Source: Apodemus sylvaticus (Eukaryota; Chordata; Mammalia; Rodentia; Muridae). From it: a stretch of 64,000 nt of DNA. The stretch's first letter is position 1. The number at the start of each line of letters is the position of its first letter. The DNA lies in assembly GCF_947179515.1 (NCBI RefSeq), contig NC_067495.1:62107127-62171126 (forward strand). Reading direction: 5' to 3'. The notes under the pieces are model-generated. The model ran no database searches and was not told where the DNA came from. It saw only the letters and a program-made list of their open reading frames with translations. This document shows positions 21,823-31,690 of the stretch, in pieces. Both the position numbers and the translations under genes were made by a program.

Positions 21823-21869
21823 ATCTGCTCTTCCAGTAACAAGGTTTAATTGGAAGCATTGGTTCTTTT

Positions 21870-22024
21870 TCTATGACTGGGTCTCTCTACATAGCCCTGG
21901 CTGTGTAGGAACTCATTTTGCATACCAAGCTTCTCTTGAACTTGTAGAGGTTGTAAAGATCCACTTGCCTCTAATTCCTAAGTGCTGGAATTAAATAAGT
22001 TAAAGGTATATGTCACCATGCCTG
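21870..22024 (-). mobile_element. Diverged B1 SINE
   Basis: Reversed B1 with GGGTCTCTCTACATAGCCC and an extra segment near the 5' end. Confidence 0.75.
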
Positions 22025-22062
22025 TTTTTTTTTTAATTGTTACTTATGTCACATGTGGTTTC

Positions 22063-22252
22063 TTTTTTTTTTTTAAAGATTTATTTATTTAATCTATGTG
22101 AATACACTGTAGTTGTCTTCAGACACACCAGAAGAGGGCATCAGATCTCATTACAGATGGTTGTGAGCCACCATGTGGTTGCTGGGATTTGAACTCAGGA
22201 CCTTTGGAAGAGCAGTCAGTGCCCTTAAGCGCTGAGCCATCTCTCTAGCCCC
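22063..22252 (-). mobile_element. B2 SINE
   Basis: Near-complete reversed B2 (TTTAAAGATTTATTTATTT to GAGCCATCTCTCTAGCCCC). Confidence 0.95.
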
Positions 22253-22255
22253 CAC

Positions 22256-22386
22256 ATGTGGTTTCTACACCTTTTATCCCAGCACTTCGAGGCAGGTGGA
22301 TCTTTATGAGCTCAAGGGCAGCTTGGTCTACATAGTGAGTTCCAGGACAGCCAGAGTCACACAGAAAGATCATGTCTCAAAACCAG
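22256..22386 (+). mobile_element. B1 SINE
   Basis: B1 with a 5' deletion (TTATCCCAGCACTTCGAGGC, then GAGTTCCAGGACAGCCAGA). Confidence 0.85.
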
Positions 22387-22397
22387 GGAGAAATATT

Positions 22398-22581
22398 TCT
22401 TTTATTTTGAATTATGTGGATATGTGTACACGGGCATGCAGGTGCCCAAGGAGTCCAGAAGAGGGCGTCATCAGATCTCCTGGAGTTGGAGTTACAGGTC
22501 ATAAGCTGCACAACTGGAGCGCAGGGAGCTGAACTCACATTCTCTGTGAGAACAGCAAGTTCTCTTAACCACTGGGCCCCA
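22398..22581 (-). mobile_element. B3 SINE
   Basis: Reversed B3 (GGTGCCCAAGGAGTCCAGAA, then GGAGTTGGAGTTACAGG). Confidence 0.8.
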
Positions 22582-22639
22582 GGACTAACAGATACATCTA
22601 CAAGACAACTAACTCCCACATCTAAGGCTCAGGGATCAT

Positions 22640-22909
22640 TGCAGAAGAAGGGGTGGAAAGATTGTAAGAGCCAGATGAACAGAGAATTTGCTGTGGGATT
22701 GTGTCTTAGTAATGTCAGAAGCTACATCCATAAAGTCTCACCAACATGACTGTCCAAAGGTGACTGAACAAGGACAGTAACAGACATATTAATGTGGACA
22801 GGGGAAATCCCGTGAGGTCCCAACCCTACACTGGGTACTACAGGCAATTGAGGAATTCTGAGAGTGGGAGAAATAGTCTTCTCGAGGGAAGAGCACACTG
22901 ATTGGTTCT
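22640..22909 (+). mobile_element. L1 3'UTR fragment
   Basis: Matches a common mouse L1 3'UTR segment: TACTACAGGCAATTGAGGAA and GAGCACACTGATTGGTT. It contains no ORF. Confidence 0.6.
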
Positions 22910-23127
22910 GTGAATTCCAGGACGGCCAGGACTATAAAGACCCTGTTTCAAATAAAACAAAGTAACAACAACCAAAAACGACCAAGCCACCACATGATGG
23001 CTTACAACCATCTGTAATGGATCTGATGCCCTCTTCTGGTGTGTCTGAAGACAGCTGCAGTGTACTTACAATAAATAAATAAATAAATAAATACATAAAT
23101 AAATAAATAAATAAATAAATGTTTAAA
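22910..23127 (+). mobile_element. B1 3' fragment followed by truncated B2 with (AAAT)n
   Basis: B1 tail piece (GAATTCCAGGACGGCCAGGA) at 22,910-22,965. A B2 lacking its head follows at 22,985-23,127 (CTTACAACCATCTGTAATGG) and ends in about 13 AAAT units. Confidence 0.85.
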
Positions 23128-23169
23128 AACCTACTGAGCCACCTACCTGGTCTACTGATATTTTTAAAT

Positions 23170-23276
23170 AGGATCATGAGATGTATGTAGCTGAGGTTAG
23201 CTATAAACTATAATATCTTCCTTCTTGCTTTAGCTTCCTAAATTCTGGGATTTAGATACGAGCCACCAAGCCTGAC
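23170..23276 (-). mobile_element. Old B1/PB1 fragment
   Basis: Weak reversed B1 match ending GAGCCACCAAGCCTG. Confidence 0.5.
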
Positions 23277-23670
23277 TCTATAGGGAGAAATTGTGTTTCA
23301 CTAGGAAAATATAGTGCACTCGTGTGAGTATTGGATTCTAGTGTAGTTTTTGAGTGATTTCTCACCTCTCGACAAACTGCATGATAATCTCAATGCTGCT
23401 GTCCCGTGTTAGACCAGGGCCTGCAGTCTTACATGTTTTGTCAGTCTTCACCCTATTTATGATTTTCTAGATTCCTTCACTATCTATCTACAACCCTTCA
23501 AATTGATGTTCCCAGTTTCACTCCCACCCTCCTGATGTGATTGATACCACTAAGAGCTAATCCCTGGCTGCCCAGACCCTGTTTGAGTTGCTGGGTTGTC
23601 TTGCAGATTTTTTTTTTCAGGATCTAAAGAAGGTCCTGTAGAGTAAGGATGGCTTGCTCTAAATTTCAAA
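23277..23670. other. Single-copy intergenic DNA
   Basis: Nothing is recognised. Confidence 0.55.
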
Positions 23671-24089
23671 GGGCTATAGTGCTTCTGTTGTTGCAGAAAA
23701 AAACCCAACCCACCATGACTAAAAAGCAAGACAGGATGGAAAAGGTTTATTTAGATTACACTTCCACATTACTGTTCATCACCAAAGAAAGTCAGGACAG
23801 GAACTCAAACAGGACTGGTACCTGGAGGCAGGAGCTGGTGCAGAGGCTATGGAGGGTGCTGCTGACTGGCTTGCTCCACATTACTTGGTCTGCCTGCTTT
23901 TTTTTTATAGAATCCAGAACTACCAGCTTAGAGATGGCACTGCCACAATGGTTGGACCCTCCCCCTTTGATCACTAATTGAAAAAATGCCCCACAGCTGG
24001 ATCTCATGGAGGCACTTCCTCGTCTGAGGCTCCTTCCTCTCTGATGATTCCAGCTTGTGTCAAGTTGACACACAGAACCAGCCAGTACA
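23671..24089 (-). mobile_element. 3' LTR of the MaLR element
   Basis: It contains CTTCCACATTACTGTTCATC, TGATCACTAATTGAAAAAA and GTGTCAAGTTGACACACAG. The left end, toward 23,671, is degenerate. Confidence 0.82.
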
Positions 24090-24861
24090 ACTGACCCCTT
24101 GTCAACTTGACACATCACTATTAGACCGCGACCCTTCCTTTCGTATTCATCCCCAAGATCTTTCATTAAAAACATAAATAACATTAAAGGTTCCTCAGTC
24201 TTTACAAATTAAAACACATGGAAAATTCTGTCTCTTTCAAATACCTAATCTCTCCTCTAAAAATCCAAAATCTCTTTTAAAAGTCCAAGGTCTTTCAGCT
24301 ACAGGCTCCTGTAATAAACAAACAAACAAACAAACAAACAGCTTCAAGAGGGCAGAACCAGGGCACAGCCACAATCTGAACCAGGGCACATCCTCTCCCA
24401 CTGAAGCCAGACGAAAGCCTCAACATGACTCCTCCCAGTGCCCAGCCTCAGCTGCTCTTCATGACCCCTTCAAGCCTCCAAAAAACAGAACCACCTGGGT
24501 GACTCTTACACATTACCAAGTCTGGCTACCACCGTGAGGTACAACTTTGGCTATCTCTGTTCTCTCAGAAAACACTTCACCAGAAGACTTTACCTCGGTG
24601 ATGTTGGTCTTTCTCTCTCTTTTTTATTATTCACTGCTAAGTTCTTAGCTCCAGCATGAATTGTCCCAGTCACGCAAATGTGTTGCTTTAGTGAGTCTGG
24701 TATCTGGTTAATCACAGCTGAGTCTTCAGTCCCAGCTAACCAGAACCACTGAATCTTAAAGTGAAATAGCAAACTTGACCCTGTTAGACTCTTAAATCTT
24801 CCCTCTGAAGTGTTACAAGCCAGGTCTCCATCCTCTGCACTGTTCTCAACATTCCTTCCTT

Positions 24862-25070
24862 TTTAAAAGATGTATTTATTTATTTATTTATTTTATTTCA
24901 TATATGTATGTACGCTGTAGCTGTCTTCAGACACCCCAGAAGAGGGCATTGGATCTCATTACAGATGGTTGTGAGCCACCGTGTGGTTGCTGGGAATTGA
25001 ACTCAGGGCCTCTGGAAGAGCAAGCAGCCAGTGCCCTAACCACTGAGCCATCTCTCCATCTCTCCAGCCA
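24862..25070 (-). mobile_element. B2 SINE inserted in the MaLR
   Basis: Reversed full-length B2. The 13-bp target duplication TGTTCTCAACATT is exact at 24,841-24,853 and 25,071-25,083, so the insertion postdates the MaLR. Confidence 0.95.
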
Positions 25071-25196
25071 TGTTCTCAACATTATCTTCCAGGCTCCCAC
25101 CCCACAGAGCTCTTAACACCCAATGGCTCTTCTACCCCCAAATTCCGAAGTCCTTCCACAGTTCTCCCCAAAACATGATCAGAGCTATCACATCGA

Positions 25197-25222
25197 TACC
25201 CCACTACACTGGTACCAATTTG
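25197..25222 (-). promoter_or_regulatory. Primer binding site, tRNA-Leu type
   Basis: On the - strand, directly after the 5' LTR end, the sequence reads TTGGTACCAGTGTAGTGGGG. This matches the complement of the tRNA-Leu(UAA) 3' end known for ERVL/MaLR, except for two extra bases in the middle. Confidence 0.65.
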
Positions 25223-25568
25223 TCTTAGTCAGAGCTTCTACTACTGTGATGAAACACCATGACCAAAAAGCAAGTTGAGGAAAGGGTTTATTCAGTTTTC
25301 ACTTCCAGATCATAATCCATCACTGGAGGAGGTCAGGACAGGAATTCAAATGGCAGGAACCTGGAGGCAGGAGCTGATGCAGAGACAATAGAGGGGTGCT
25401 GCTCACTGGCTTGCTTGCTCAGCTTGCTTTCTTATAGAACCTAGAACTACCAGCCCAGAGATAGCACTACTCGCAATGGGCTAGGTCCTTCCCCAGTGAT
25501 CTCAGAGGCTCCCTCCTCTATGATGACCCTATCCTATATTAAGTTGACACAAAACCAGGCAGTACAGT
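25223..25568 (-). mobile_element. 5' LTR of the MaLR element
   Basis: It starts on the + strand at TCTTAGTCAGAGCTTCTAC and ends at AACCAGGCAGTACA. It is shorter than the 3' LTR by deletions. Confidence 0.85.
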
Positions 25569-25774
25569 TAGTTACCACAGGACACCAAGCAAGTATGAGC
25601 AGCTCTTGTGCCTACTGCCATACAAGCAGCGGAGGAAGCCTTGGCCACAGCCCTTTACCAGGGCATCCAGATCTCCCAAGCTGTGCTGTGGGAATCAGTC
25701 ATGCAAACTGCGGATCAGAAGGGAGTTGGAATTGTCACACCTGTCCTCATGCCTCCATCAAAAGATGCTTCCAG
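25569..25774 (+). other. Unidentified coding-like fragment, open in three frames
   Basis: About 180 bp (25,608-25,790) lacks stops in all three + frames and has coding-like composition. One frame reads AAEEALATALYQGIQISQAV. I do not recognise the protein. It could be an old processed pseudogene fragment or chance. There is no start context and no poly(A) trace. Confidence 0.3.
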
Positions 25775-26005
25775 CTTCTTGGGGGCACTAGCTCAGATGA
25801 TAATGTGCTTGCTTCGTGGGCATGAGGACCTAAGTGTGATACCCAGCAGGCACATAAATACCGGGGTGTATTGGTGCAAGCTTGCAATGTCAGTACTGGA
25901 GAAATGAAGACATGAATTCCCTGGAATGTATAGGCTACTAGCCAGGTCTAACCTAACTGGTGAGCCCCAGCTCCTTGTGACAAACCTCGTCTCATAAAAC
26001 CAAAT
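25775..26005 (+). mobile_element. B4/RSINE1-type SINE
   Basis: A tRNA-like head (GGCACTAGCTCAGATGATAA) is joined to a B1-like part (GCAAGCTTGCAATGTCAGTA, then GACAAACCTCGTCTCA). Confidence 0.65.
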
Positions 26006-26007
26006 GA

Positions 26008-26172
26008 GAGTGAGTGAAATGGCTCAGCAGGTAAAGGTGGCGCCAATCCTAATGCCCTGAATTTAATCTGGAGTGAAAGGAAAGAACAAACTCTAGCAAG
26101 CTGTCCCCTGACTTCCATATTTGTACTATGGTATGTGCCCCCACAGTGAAATAAATTAAAATATAATATAGA
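26008..26172 (+). mobile_element. B3 SINE
   Basis: Head GAAATGGCTCAGCAGGTAAA, body CAAGCTGTCCCCTGACTTCC, tail AATAAATTAAAATATAATA. Confidence 0.75.
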
Positions 26173-26282
26173 AAAAATAAGATGACTGGCTCCTGAGGAA
26201 CAAGGAAGTTAGCCTTTGGTCTCTTCACATACCACACACACACACACACAAGATGCTTCAAGACCAATATATAGAAATCTCA

Positions 26283-26352
26283 GGCTATAGTTGTAGCTCA
26301 GTGGTAAACACTTGCCTATTTGGGGGGGGGGGTTGCTGGAATCAAATTGGGT
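26283..26352 (+). mobile_element. ID SINE
   Basis: GTTGTAGCTCAGTGGTAAAC followed by a G10 run and GCTGGAATCAAATTGGG. Confidence 0.65.
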
Positions 26353-26397
26353 TTTAATCTGTCTGCACCAATATTTTCTGTTTATTTTTGCTTTTCT

Positions 26398-26513
26398 TTT
26401 AATTTCTCTGTGTAGCTCAACTTCTCCTGGAAATAGCTCTGTAGACCAGAACCTAGAGATCTGCCTGCCTCTGCCTCCCCAATGCTAGGAATAAAGTCAT
26501 GCATGCCTGGCTT
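26398..26513 (-). mobile_element. B1 SINE, truncated
   Basis: Reversed B1 (TCTCTGTGTAGCTCAACTTC to CATGCATGCCTGGCT). Confidence 0.75.
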
Positions 26514-26544
26514 AAAACCATTTCAAAAACAGTATCAGGATATT

Positions 26545-26820
26545 AATGCAGGGCCTCTCTTATGTTGGGCAAATTCTCTGTCAGTACACCAAACTGCAGT
26601 GACTGACCTTGAACTCCATAGTCCACTGTGACTTTATACTTTCCATCTTTCTGCTTTGGTCTCCAGCAACTGGGAATAAAGGTCTGCACCACTAGGCTTA
26701 CCTTGACTCAACCATTTATCTTGGTTGTTGTTTTGTTTTATTTTTAACCAGACTGGTCTTGAACTCAGAAATCTGCCTCCGCCTCCTGAGCGCTGGAGTA
26801 ATCTCTGCCATCACTCAGCT
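26545..26820 (-). mobile_element. Two old B1/B4 fragments
   Basis: A B4-like piece (26,545-26,705) and a B1 3' part (26,745-26,820, CTGGTCTTGAACTCAGAAAT), both reversed. Confidence 0.55.
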
Positions 26821-26862
26821 AGTCTTGTTTTTCTTTTATGTTCATAGAAATCTCACTTTTAA

Positions 26863-27000
26863 AGCCAGGTGTAGTGGTGCATGTCTTTAATCCCAGAACT
26901 CAGGAGGCAGAGACAAGAGAATCTCTATGAGTTCGAGAGCAGCCTGACACCGACATAGTGAGTTTGAGGACAGCCAGGGCTACATAGTAAGACCCTGGTG
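26863..27000 (+). mobile_element. B1 SINE
   Basis: B1 body from GCCAGGTGTAGTGGTGCATG to AGGGCTACATAGTAAGACCC. Confidence 0.88.
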
Positions 27001-27237
27001 GTGGCGGCAGCAGCAGCAACATCAGAGGAAGAGGAGGAAGAGGAGGAGAAGGAGGAGGAGGAAGAGGAGGAAGAAGAGGAGGAAGAGGAGGAGAAGGAGG
27101 AAGAGGAGGAGAAGGAGGAGGAGGAAGAGGAGGAGGAAGAGGAGGAGAAGGAGGAGGAGGAAGAGGAGGAAAAGGAGGAGGAGGAGGAGGAGAAGGAGGA
27201 GGGGGAGGAAGAGGAGGAAAAGGTGGAGGAAAGCTCC
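27001..27237. repeat. Polypurine (GGA/GAA)n tract
   Basis: About 210 bp from 27,024 is almost pure purine on the + strand, grown from the tail of the adjacent B1. The long Glu-rich and Ser/Pro-rich frames here are artefacts of the repeat. Confidence 0.95.
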
Positions 27238-27330
27238 AGGGAATCCAATGTCCTCTTTTGTCCTCCTTGAGCACCAGGCATGAATATGGTGCACAGACAT
27301 ATACACATAAAATAAACATAAATAGCTTCA
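27238..27330 (+). mobile_element. B3 SINE 3' fragment
   Basis: The tail half of a B2-family copy (GAATCCAATGTCCTCTTTTG, then ACACATAAAATAAACATAAA). Confidence 0.6.
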
Positions 27331-27407
27331 GGAACTCTTACATTTCCACAAGCACCGATACTTATAGGTACAACACACACACACACACACATTGAAAAAT
27401 ATACTCT

Positions 27408-27541
27408 GCCAAGCATTTTGGTCCTTGCTTTTATTCTTGGCACTCAGGAGGCAAAGACAGGCATATCTCTGCCCACCTGCTCCACGTAGTGAGTTTCAGG
27501 CCTACCAAGGTTGTGCATTGAGACTCTCTCTCAAAAAAAAA
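27408..27541 (+). mobile_element. Diverged B1 SINE
   Basis: B1 with GGCACTCAGGAGGCAAAGAC and an A9 tail. It is preceded by a short (CA)n at about 27,371-27,390. Confidence 0.75.
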
Positions 27542-28396
27542 TCATTCATTTGCTATACACTAAATTTCAATGGCCAGTAGAACTATCCAATGAATGGTTG
27601 AAAATGTGTATTGAATTATAAAAGGAAAGTATGAGCCAGGAATTTGTGAATCACCTTATAGAAATTACAGTTTCTGTGAAAGATTGTGACTGAGCCTCTG
27701 CGTAGGACAGAGAACTGGACTTGTAGAATGTTCACGATTACAGAGGCAAAAGATGGGGAACAGGAAATTAGTGGCATGTTTGGATTGTTCAGCGCAGTGG
27801 CATCCTCTGATTGCTCAGTCCCTGACACCTGCCGCAGTGGATACAAGCGACCTCTTCATGCCTGCTTTTAGAAACTCTCCTCCAGTTTCCATGGTATTCT
27901 GCACTCTTCGATCTTAACTGATTATGCAGAGATGTCACAGCTGAAAGCTTCATAACACTTCCTTCCTTCAACCCCCTCATTTCACAAACGTGGAGCCTGA
28001 AGAGCCAGAAAATGGAAGTAGCTGTAGCAATGTTCACAGACAGTCCTTCTTTGTCCTTCCCACGCCCTTCCTCGGGCCTGTGGCCCTTGGCTCTTTGTTT
28101 TACTACACTCCTGGCCTCTGGGAAATTTGTCCTTTTGCATGCTTCTAAGCTTCTGATTGCTGAGTGGAAATTTCCCACCCTCACCTCTCTTCAGATGTGT
28201 TGTCTCATCCTTCCTGCAGCCAGCTAAGTGGTCCTAGAACACCTCATTCCAGGATGGCCGCAAAGCATGTTTTCCCATCAGGCATAGGGTGAAGGTTCTC
28301 TCACTGGCTGCACTGCCACCCCATCCTTCTGTCAAATCTTGATAATTTCCTGTCAAATCTTGTCAGTTAATTGTACAAAAATGTCTGCACAGGAGG
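27542..28396. other. Single-copy intergenic DNA
   Basis: No gene or repeat is recognised. The longest frame (131 codons, reverse, 27,789-28,184) has no family features. Confidence 0.5.
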
Positions 28397-28397
28397 A

Positions 28398-28560
28398 CTA
28401 GGCATGTGACTCAGTAACAGAGTGCTTGCCTAGCTTCCCCAATACCATCATCCTAAAAAAGAAATGCCCATGGCAAGCCACATGCCGTGAATTTGCCGGT
28501 AATGTTGGTACTAGTCAAACTGAGACAAGAGGATCGTGAGTTCGAGATCTGTCTAGGAAG
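28398..28560 (+). mobile_element. ID and old B1 fragments (B4-like)
   Basis: An ID-like part (GTGACTCAGTAACAGAGTGC, 28,398-28,462) precedes a weak B1 part (ACTGAGACAAGAGGATCGTG). Confidence 0.6.
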
Positions 28561-28607
28561 AAAGACAGACAGACAGACAGACCCAGGGAAATCTGTGTGT
28601 GACAAAG

Positions 28608-28736
28608 CTCTAGTGGTGGCGCACGCCTGTAATCCCAGCACACCAGAAGCAGGCGGATTTCTGAGTTCGAGGCCAGCCTGGTCTACAGAGTGAGTTCCAG
28701 GACAGCCAGGGCTACACAGAGAAACCCTGTCTCGAA

Positions 28737-28740
<4 letters not shown>
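28608..28740 (+). mobile_element. B1 SINE
   Basis: B1_Mm-like (GGTGGCGCACGCCTGTAATC to GAAACCCTGTCTCG), with a small internal deletion. Confidence 0.92.

Positions 28741-28802
<62 letters not shown>
28741..28802. repeat. (GA)n microsatellite in the B1 tail
   Basis: About 30 GA units directly follow the B1 tail. Confidence 0.95.
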
Positions 28803-28805
<3 letters not shown>

Positions 28806-28937
28806 CAGTGATAAGGATTCCCCTGAGCTGCTGCATTTTTTTTTAAAGATGATAAAGCCACACACTCTGTCAAAGAGAAGTCTACCCTAGAATCTAGGAC
28901 CATTGGAGTGGTGTATTGAGGGTTTCTGGTAGTGGTA

Positions 28938-29060
28938 GTGTTTATTTTGAGACCAGGTCTTTTGTTGTCTAGAATGGCCTCAAACTCACTACATGGCTAA
29001 GGGTGACCTCAAACGCATGATCCTCCTGCATCCACTTCCCAAGTGCTGGCAAGTCTAGTG
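28938..29060 (-). mobile_element. Old B1 SINE
   Basis: Reversed, diverged B1 (TCTAGAATGGCCTCAAACTC, then CTTCCCAAGTGCTGGCAAG). Confidence 0.65.
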
Positions 29061-29611
29061 TACTTTGTACCTCAGACTGCTTCATGCTGCCCCTTGCATT
29101 CCTTCTGGCTCTGTCACTTCTTTTCCATCTGGTCGCCATTTTCCTAGATCCAAACCTCATGCTTGGATTGCTGACACCCTCCCCCTACCTACCTTTGCTT
29201 CCTCTCTCGTCTGACCCCAGCTTGTCCCACCAAGGACATCTCCCTAAAACATTATTTACACCATATCACCTGCCTCATCGAAAAGTTTGGAGTCCTTCTT
29301 GCCTACTAAATAAGCTTTTCAAAACTTCAAAACTTCTACAAGGTACCCACCCACCTTCTCATGCCTCATTGCCACCAGGGCCCTTTTATGTTCCTGAACC
29401 CTATGGGCAGCCGTGACCAGTACTCTGTCCTTGGCTAGCTCACGCGCTTTCATGCTCTGCTGCCTTTTCACAAACTGTTCTCTCAATTCAGAGTGATGTT
29501 CCTTTGATTTTCTTCCCTCCTTCTAAAAAGTTCTTATCTCTTAAGTCCCAACCAAGAACTCCTAGGATATAGACCTCGGTTAATTCTGCTCCTCAGCATT
29601 AGTTTCTGTGT
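29061..29611. other. Possible L2-like relic in single-copy DNA
   Basis: Loose resemblance to ancient L2-type sequence (CATCTCCCTAAAACATT, then CTTTTCACAAACTGTTCTCT). The match is weak. Confidence 0.3.
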
Positions 29612-29842
29612 GGATCCCGGATGTAGCTTACTCGATAGAATGATTGCCAAGTGTGCAGGAAACCCTGGATTCAATCCTCAGCAAAGCATAAACCAGACAT
29701 GTATGTGTCACATGACTGTAGTCCTAGCACTTGGGAGATACGGGCAGAGGCATTAAGAATTCAAGATCATCCTTGGCTACACTGCCAATCTGAGGCCACC
29801 CTACAACACATAGGACCCTGTTTCAAAAAAGAAAAAAAATTA
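29612..29842 (+). mobile_element. B4 SINE (ID plus B1)
   Basis: The ID part (GGATGTAGCTTACTCGATAG, then GGATTCAATCCTCAGCA) runs straight into a diverged B1 part. Confidence 0.75.
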
Positions 29843-29875
29843 AAAACAAACAAACAAACAAAAAAAACCAAGTTG

Positions 29876-30035
29876 AGCCAGGCGGTGGTGGCAGAAACCT
29901 GTAATCCCAGCACTCTGAGAGGCAGAGGCAGGCGGATTTCTGAGTTCGAGGCCAGCCTGGTTTACAGAGTGAGTTCCAGGACAGCCAGGGCTATACAGAG
30001 TAACCCTGTCTCAAAAAAACAAAAAAAAAAAAAAA
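29876..30035 (+). mobile_element. B1 SINE
   Basis: Young B1 starting GAGCCAGGCGGTGGTGGC, with a long A tail. Confidence 0.93.
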
Positions 30036-30042
30036 TAAACAA

Positions 30043-30168
30043 GTTGGGCATGGTGATGTGTGCCTTTAATCGCTGCACTTAGGAGTCAGATTTCTGTAAA
30101 TTCAAGACCAGCCTGAGATATATACATCAAGCTCCAACAAAGTAAGACACCATCTCAAAAACAAAGCA
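30043..30168 (+). mobile_element. Diverged B1 SINE
   Basis: B1 with a truncated middle (GTTGGGCATGGTGATGTGTG, then GACACCATCTCAAAAAC). Confidence 0.78.
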
Positions 30169-30169
30169 A

Positions 30170-30438
30170 AGGGCTGAAGAGGATCCACCAGTCCTTCTGC
30201 CCTCCAAGGGCTCCTGCACACATAGTACACATACATACACTCAGGCACACATATAACAAATCAACATTTTAAAACAAACAAAATACAAGGGTCTGGAGAG
30301 AGGACTCATTGCAGTCAAGAACACTTGCTGCTCATCCAGAGGACCCAAATTCAATCCCCAGTACCATATAGGGGGCTCTAACTGCCTGTAACTCCAGCTC
30401 CAAGGGATATAAGACCTTTCTAGCCTGCACAGGCACAC

Positions 30439-30489
<51 letters not shown>

Positions 30490-30540
30490 ATGTACACATA
30501 AATAAAAATAATAAAATGAATCTATAAGAATTAAAAACAA
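30170..30540 (+). mobile_element. Two B3 SINEs with (CA)n
   Basis: A truncated B3 (30,170-30,283) is followed by a longer B3 (30,290-30,540; GTAACTCCAGCTCCAAGGG). The second contains about 24 CA units at 30,439-30,487. Confidence 0.75.
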
Positions 30541-30542
30541 AG

Positions 30543-30712
30543 GTGGATGGTGGTAGTGGTCCCCTTTAATTCCTCTCCTCTAAAGAGGCAGAGGCAGGTG
30601 GATCTCTGAGTTTGAGGTTATCCTGGTCTACAAAACGAGTTCTAGGACAGCCAAAGATATTACAGAGAAACCCTGTCTCAAAAAACAACAACAAACCAAA
30701 GCAACAACAACA
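30543..30712 (+). mobile_element. B1 SINE
   Basis: B1 with AGAGGCAGAGGCAGGTGGAT and GAGAAACCCTGTCTCA, and an AAC-rich tail. Confidence 0.87.
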
Positions 30713-30784
30713 AAGAATTAGGGATGGTAAAGTATTTGACGTACAAGCATGAAAACCTGTTCTTAATCCCCTAATAGATTGTCC

Positions 30785-30975
30785 ACACTCTGGTGGCGCC
30801 ATGCATATACAGGCTCACTAACTAGACCAAAAAAAAAGAGGATATCAATATGGGATGGGGCAGGAAGTGGGTGAGAGGAAATTTGGGTTTGCATATGATT
30901 GGGATATATTGCATACATGAATGAAATTGTCAAAGAATAAATGTAAACATGTTCTTCAAACAAACAAACAAACAA
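30785..30975 (+). mobile_element. L1 3' terminal fragment
   Basis: G/A-rich then ATTGCATACATGAATGAAAT and GTCAAAGAATAAATG, as at L1/Lx 3' ends, followed by (CAAA)n. Confidence 0.45.
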
Positions 30976-30980
30976 AAGAC

Positions 30981-31150
30981 AAGTTGGCCATGATGGCTCA
31001 CTTGCAATCCCAGGTCTGGGTAGGTAGAGACAGAAGAGCTCTGTGATTGACTTACGATTGCCCATAGCTCCAGCTCCAGCAAGATCTGACACTTCTGGCC
31101 TCTATGAGCACCTATACTAATGTACACACACTCCAAAATTAAATATTTTT
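30981..31150 (+). mobile_element. B1 and B3 fragments
   Basis: The B1 5' half (GTTGGCCATGATGGCTCAC) is joined at about 31,050 to a B2-family 3' half (AGCTCCAGCTCCAGCAAGAT). Confidence 0.6.
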
Positions 31151-31179
31151 TTAAAGATAAGCTTTAAAAAAAAAAGCTA

Positions 31180-31530
31180 ACAGCAAGGCAGTAGTGACAA
31201 ACGCCTTTAATTCTGGCACTGGGAAGCAGAGACAGGCAGATCTCTGTGAGTTCAAAGCTAGGCTCATCTACAAAGTGAGTTGCAGGATAGTGAGGACTAC
31301 ACATAGAAACCCTATCACCGAACAAACAGAACAAAACAGATCAAAGACCTACTAAAAATTCAAACAATGACAACAACAGGATTTGTGTTTAGCCGGATGG
31401 GAGTGGCTCACTCGTTTAATCACAGCCCTTGGGAAGTAGAGGCTGGAGGATCTGTGAATTAGAGGCCAGCTTGGTCTACAGATCGAGTTCCAGGACAACC
31501 AGGGCTATGTAGAGGGACCCTGTTTGTAAT
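31180..31530 (+). mobile_element. Two B1 SINEs
   Basis: Diverged B1 at 31,180-31,330 (TTTAATTCTGGCACTGGGAA) and another at 31,390-31,530 (GAGTTCCAGGACAACCAGGG), in the same orientation. Confidence 0.8.
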
Positions 31531-31571
31531 TCCTCCAAAAGAAGAGAGAGGGGGATGGGAGGAGGGAGAGC

Positions 31572-31657
31572 ACTGAGTATAGTGGCACATGACATATCCA
31601 GCACTCACTTAGGAAGCAGACGCAGAAGGAGCTCTGTGAGTTCACGGCCATCCAGTG

Positions 31658-31688
<31 letters not shown>
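31572..31688 (+). mobile_element. B1 SINE with (CA)n
   Basis: Truncated B1 whose 3' part is replaced by about 14 CA units (31,661-31,688). Confidence 0.75.

Positions 31689-31690
<2 letters not shown>

Larger units (their letters stand above)
24090..25222 (-). other. Internal region of the MaLR element
   Basis: Non-coding relic with an (AAAC)n tract at about 24,317-24,341. It is split by the B2 at 24,862-25,070. Confidence 0.7.
23671..25568 (-). mobile_element. Two-LTR MaLR (ERVL-type) element
   Basis: Two homologous LTRs in the same reverse orientation flank about 1.13 kb of internal DNA. The 3' LTR is at 23,671-24,089 and the 5' LTR at about 25,223-25,568. Read on the - strand, each LTR starts TGTACTG and the 5' LTR ends CTAAGACA. 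The internal region begins next to the 5' LTR with a tRNA-Leu-type primer binding site. It ends next to the 3' LTR with a purine-rich GACAAGGGG tract. No gag, pol or env frame survives, as usual for MaLRs. A later B2 is inserted inside. Confidence 0.8.

Noticed and set aside
26900..27443. Long frames on both strands across 27 kb (Glu-rich, Ser/Pro-rich, Leu-rich)
   Set aside because: All come from the GGA/GAA repeat, which lacks stops in every frame. There is no coding signal outside the repeat.
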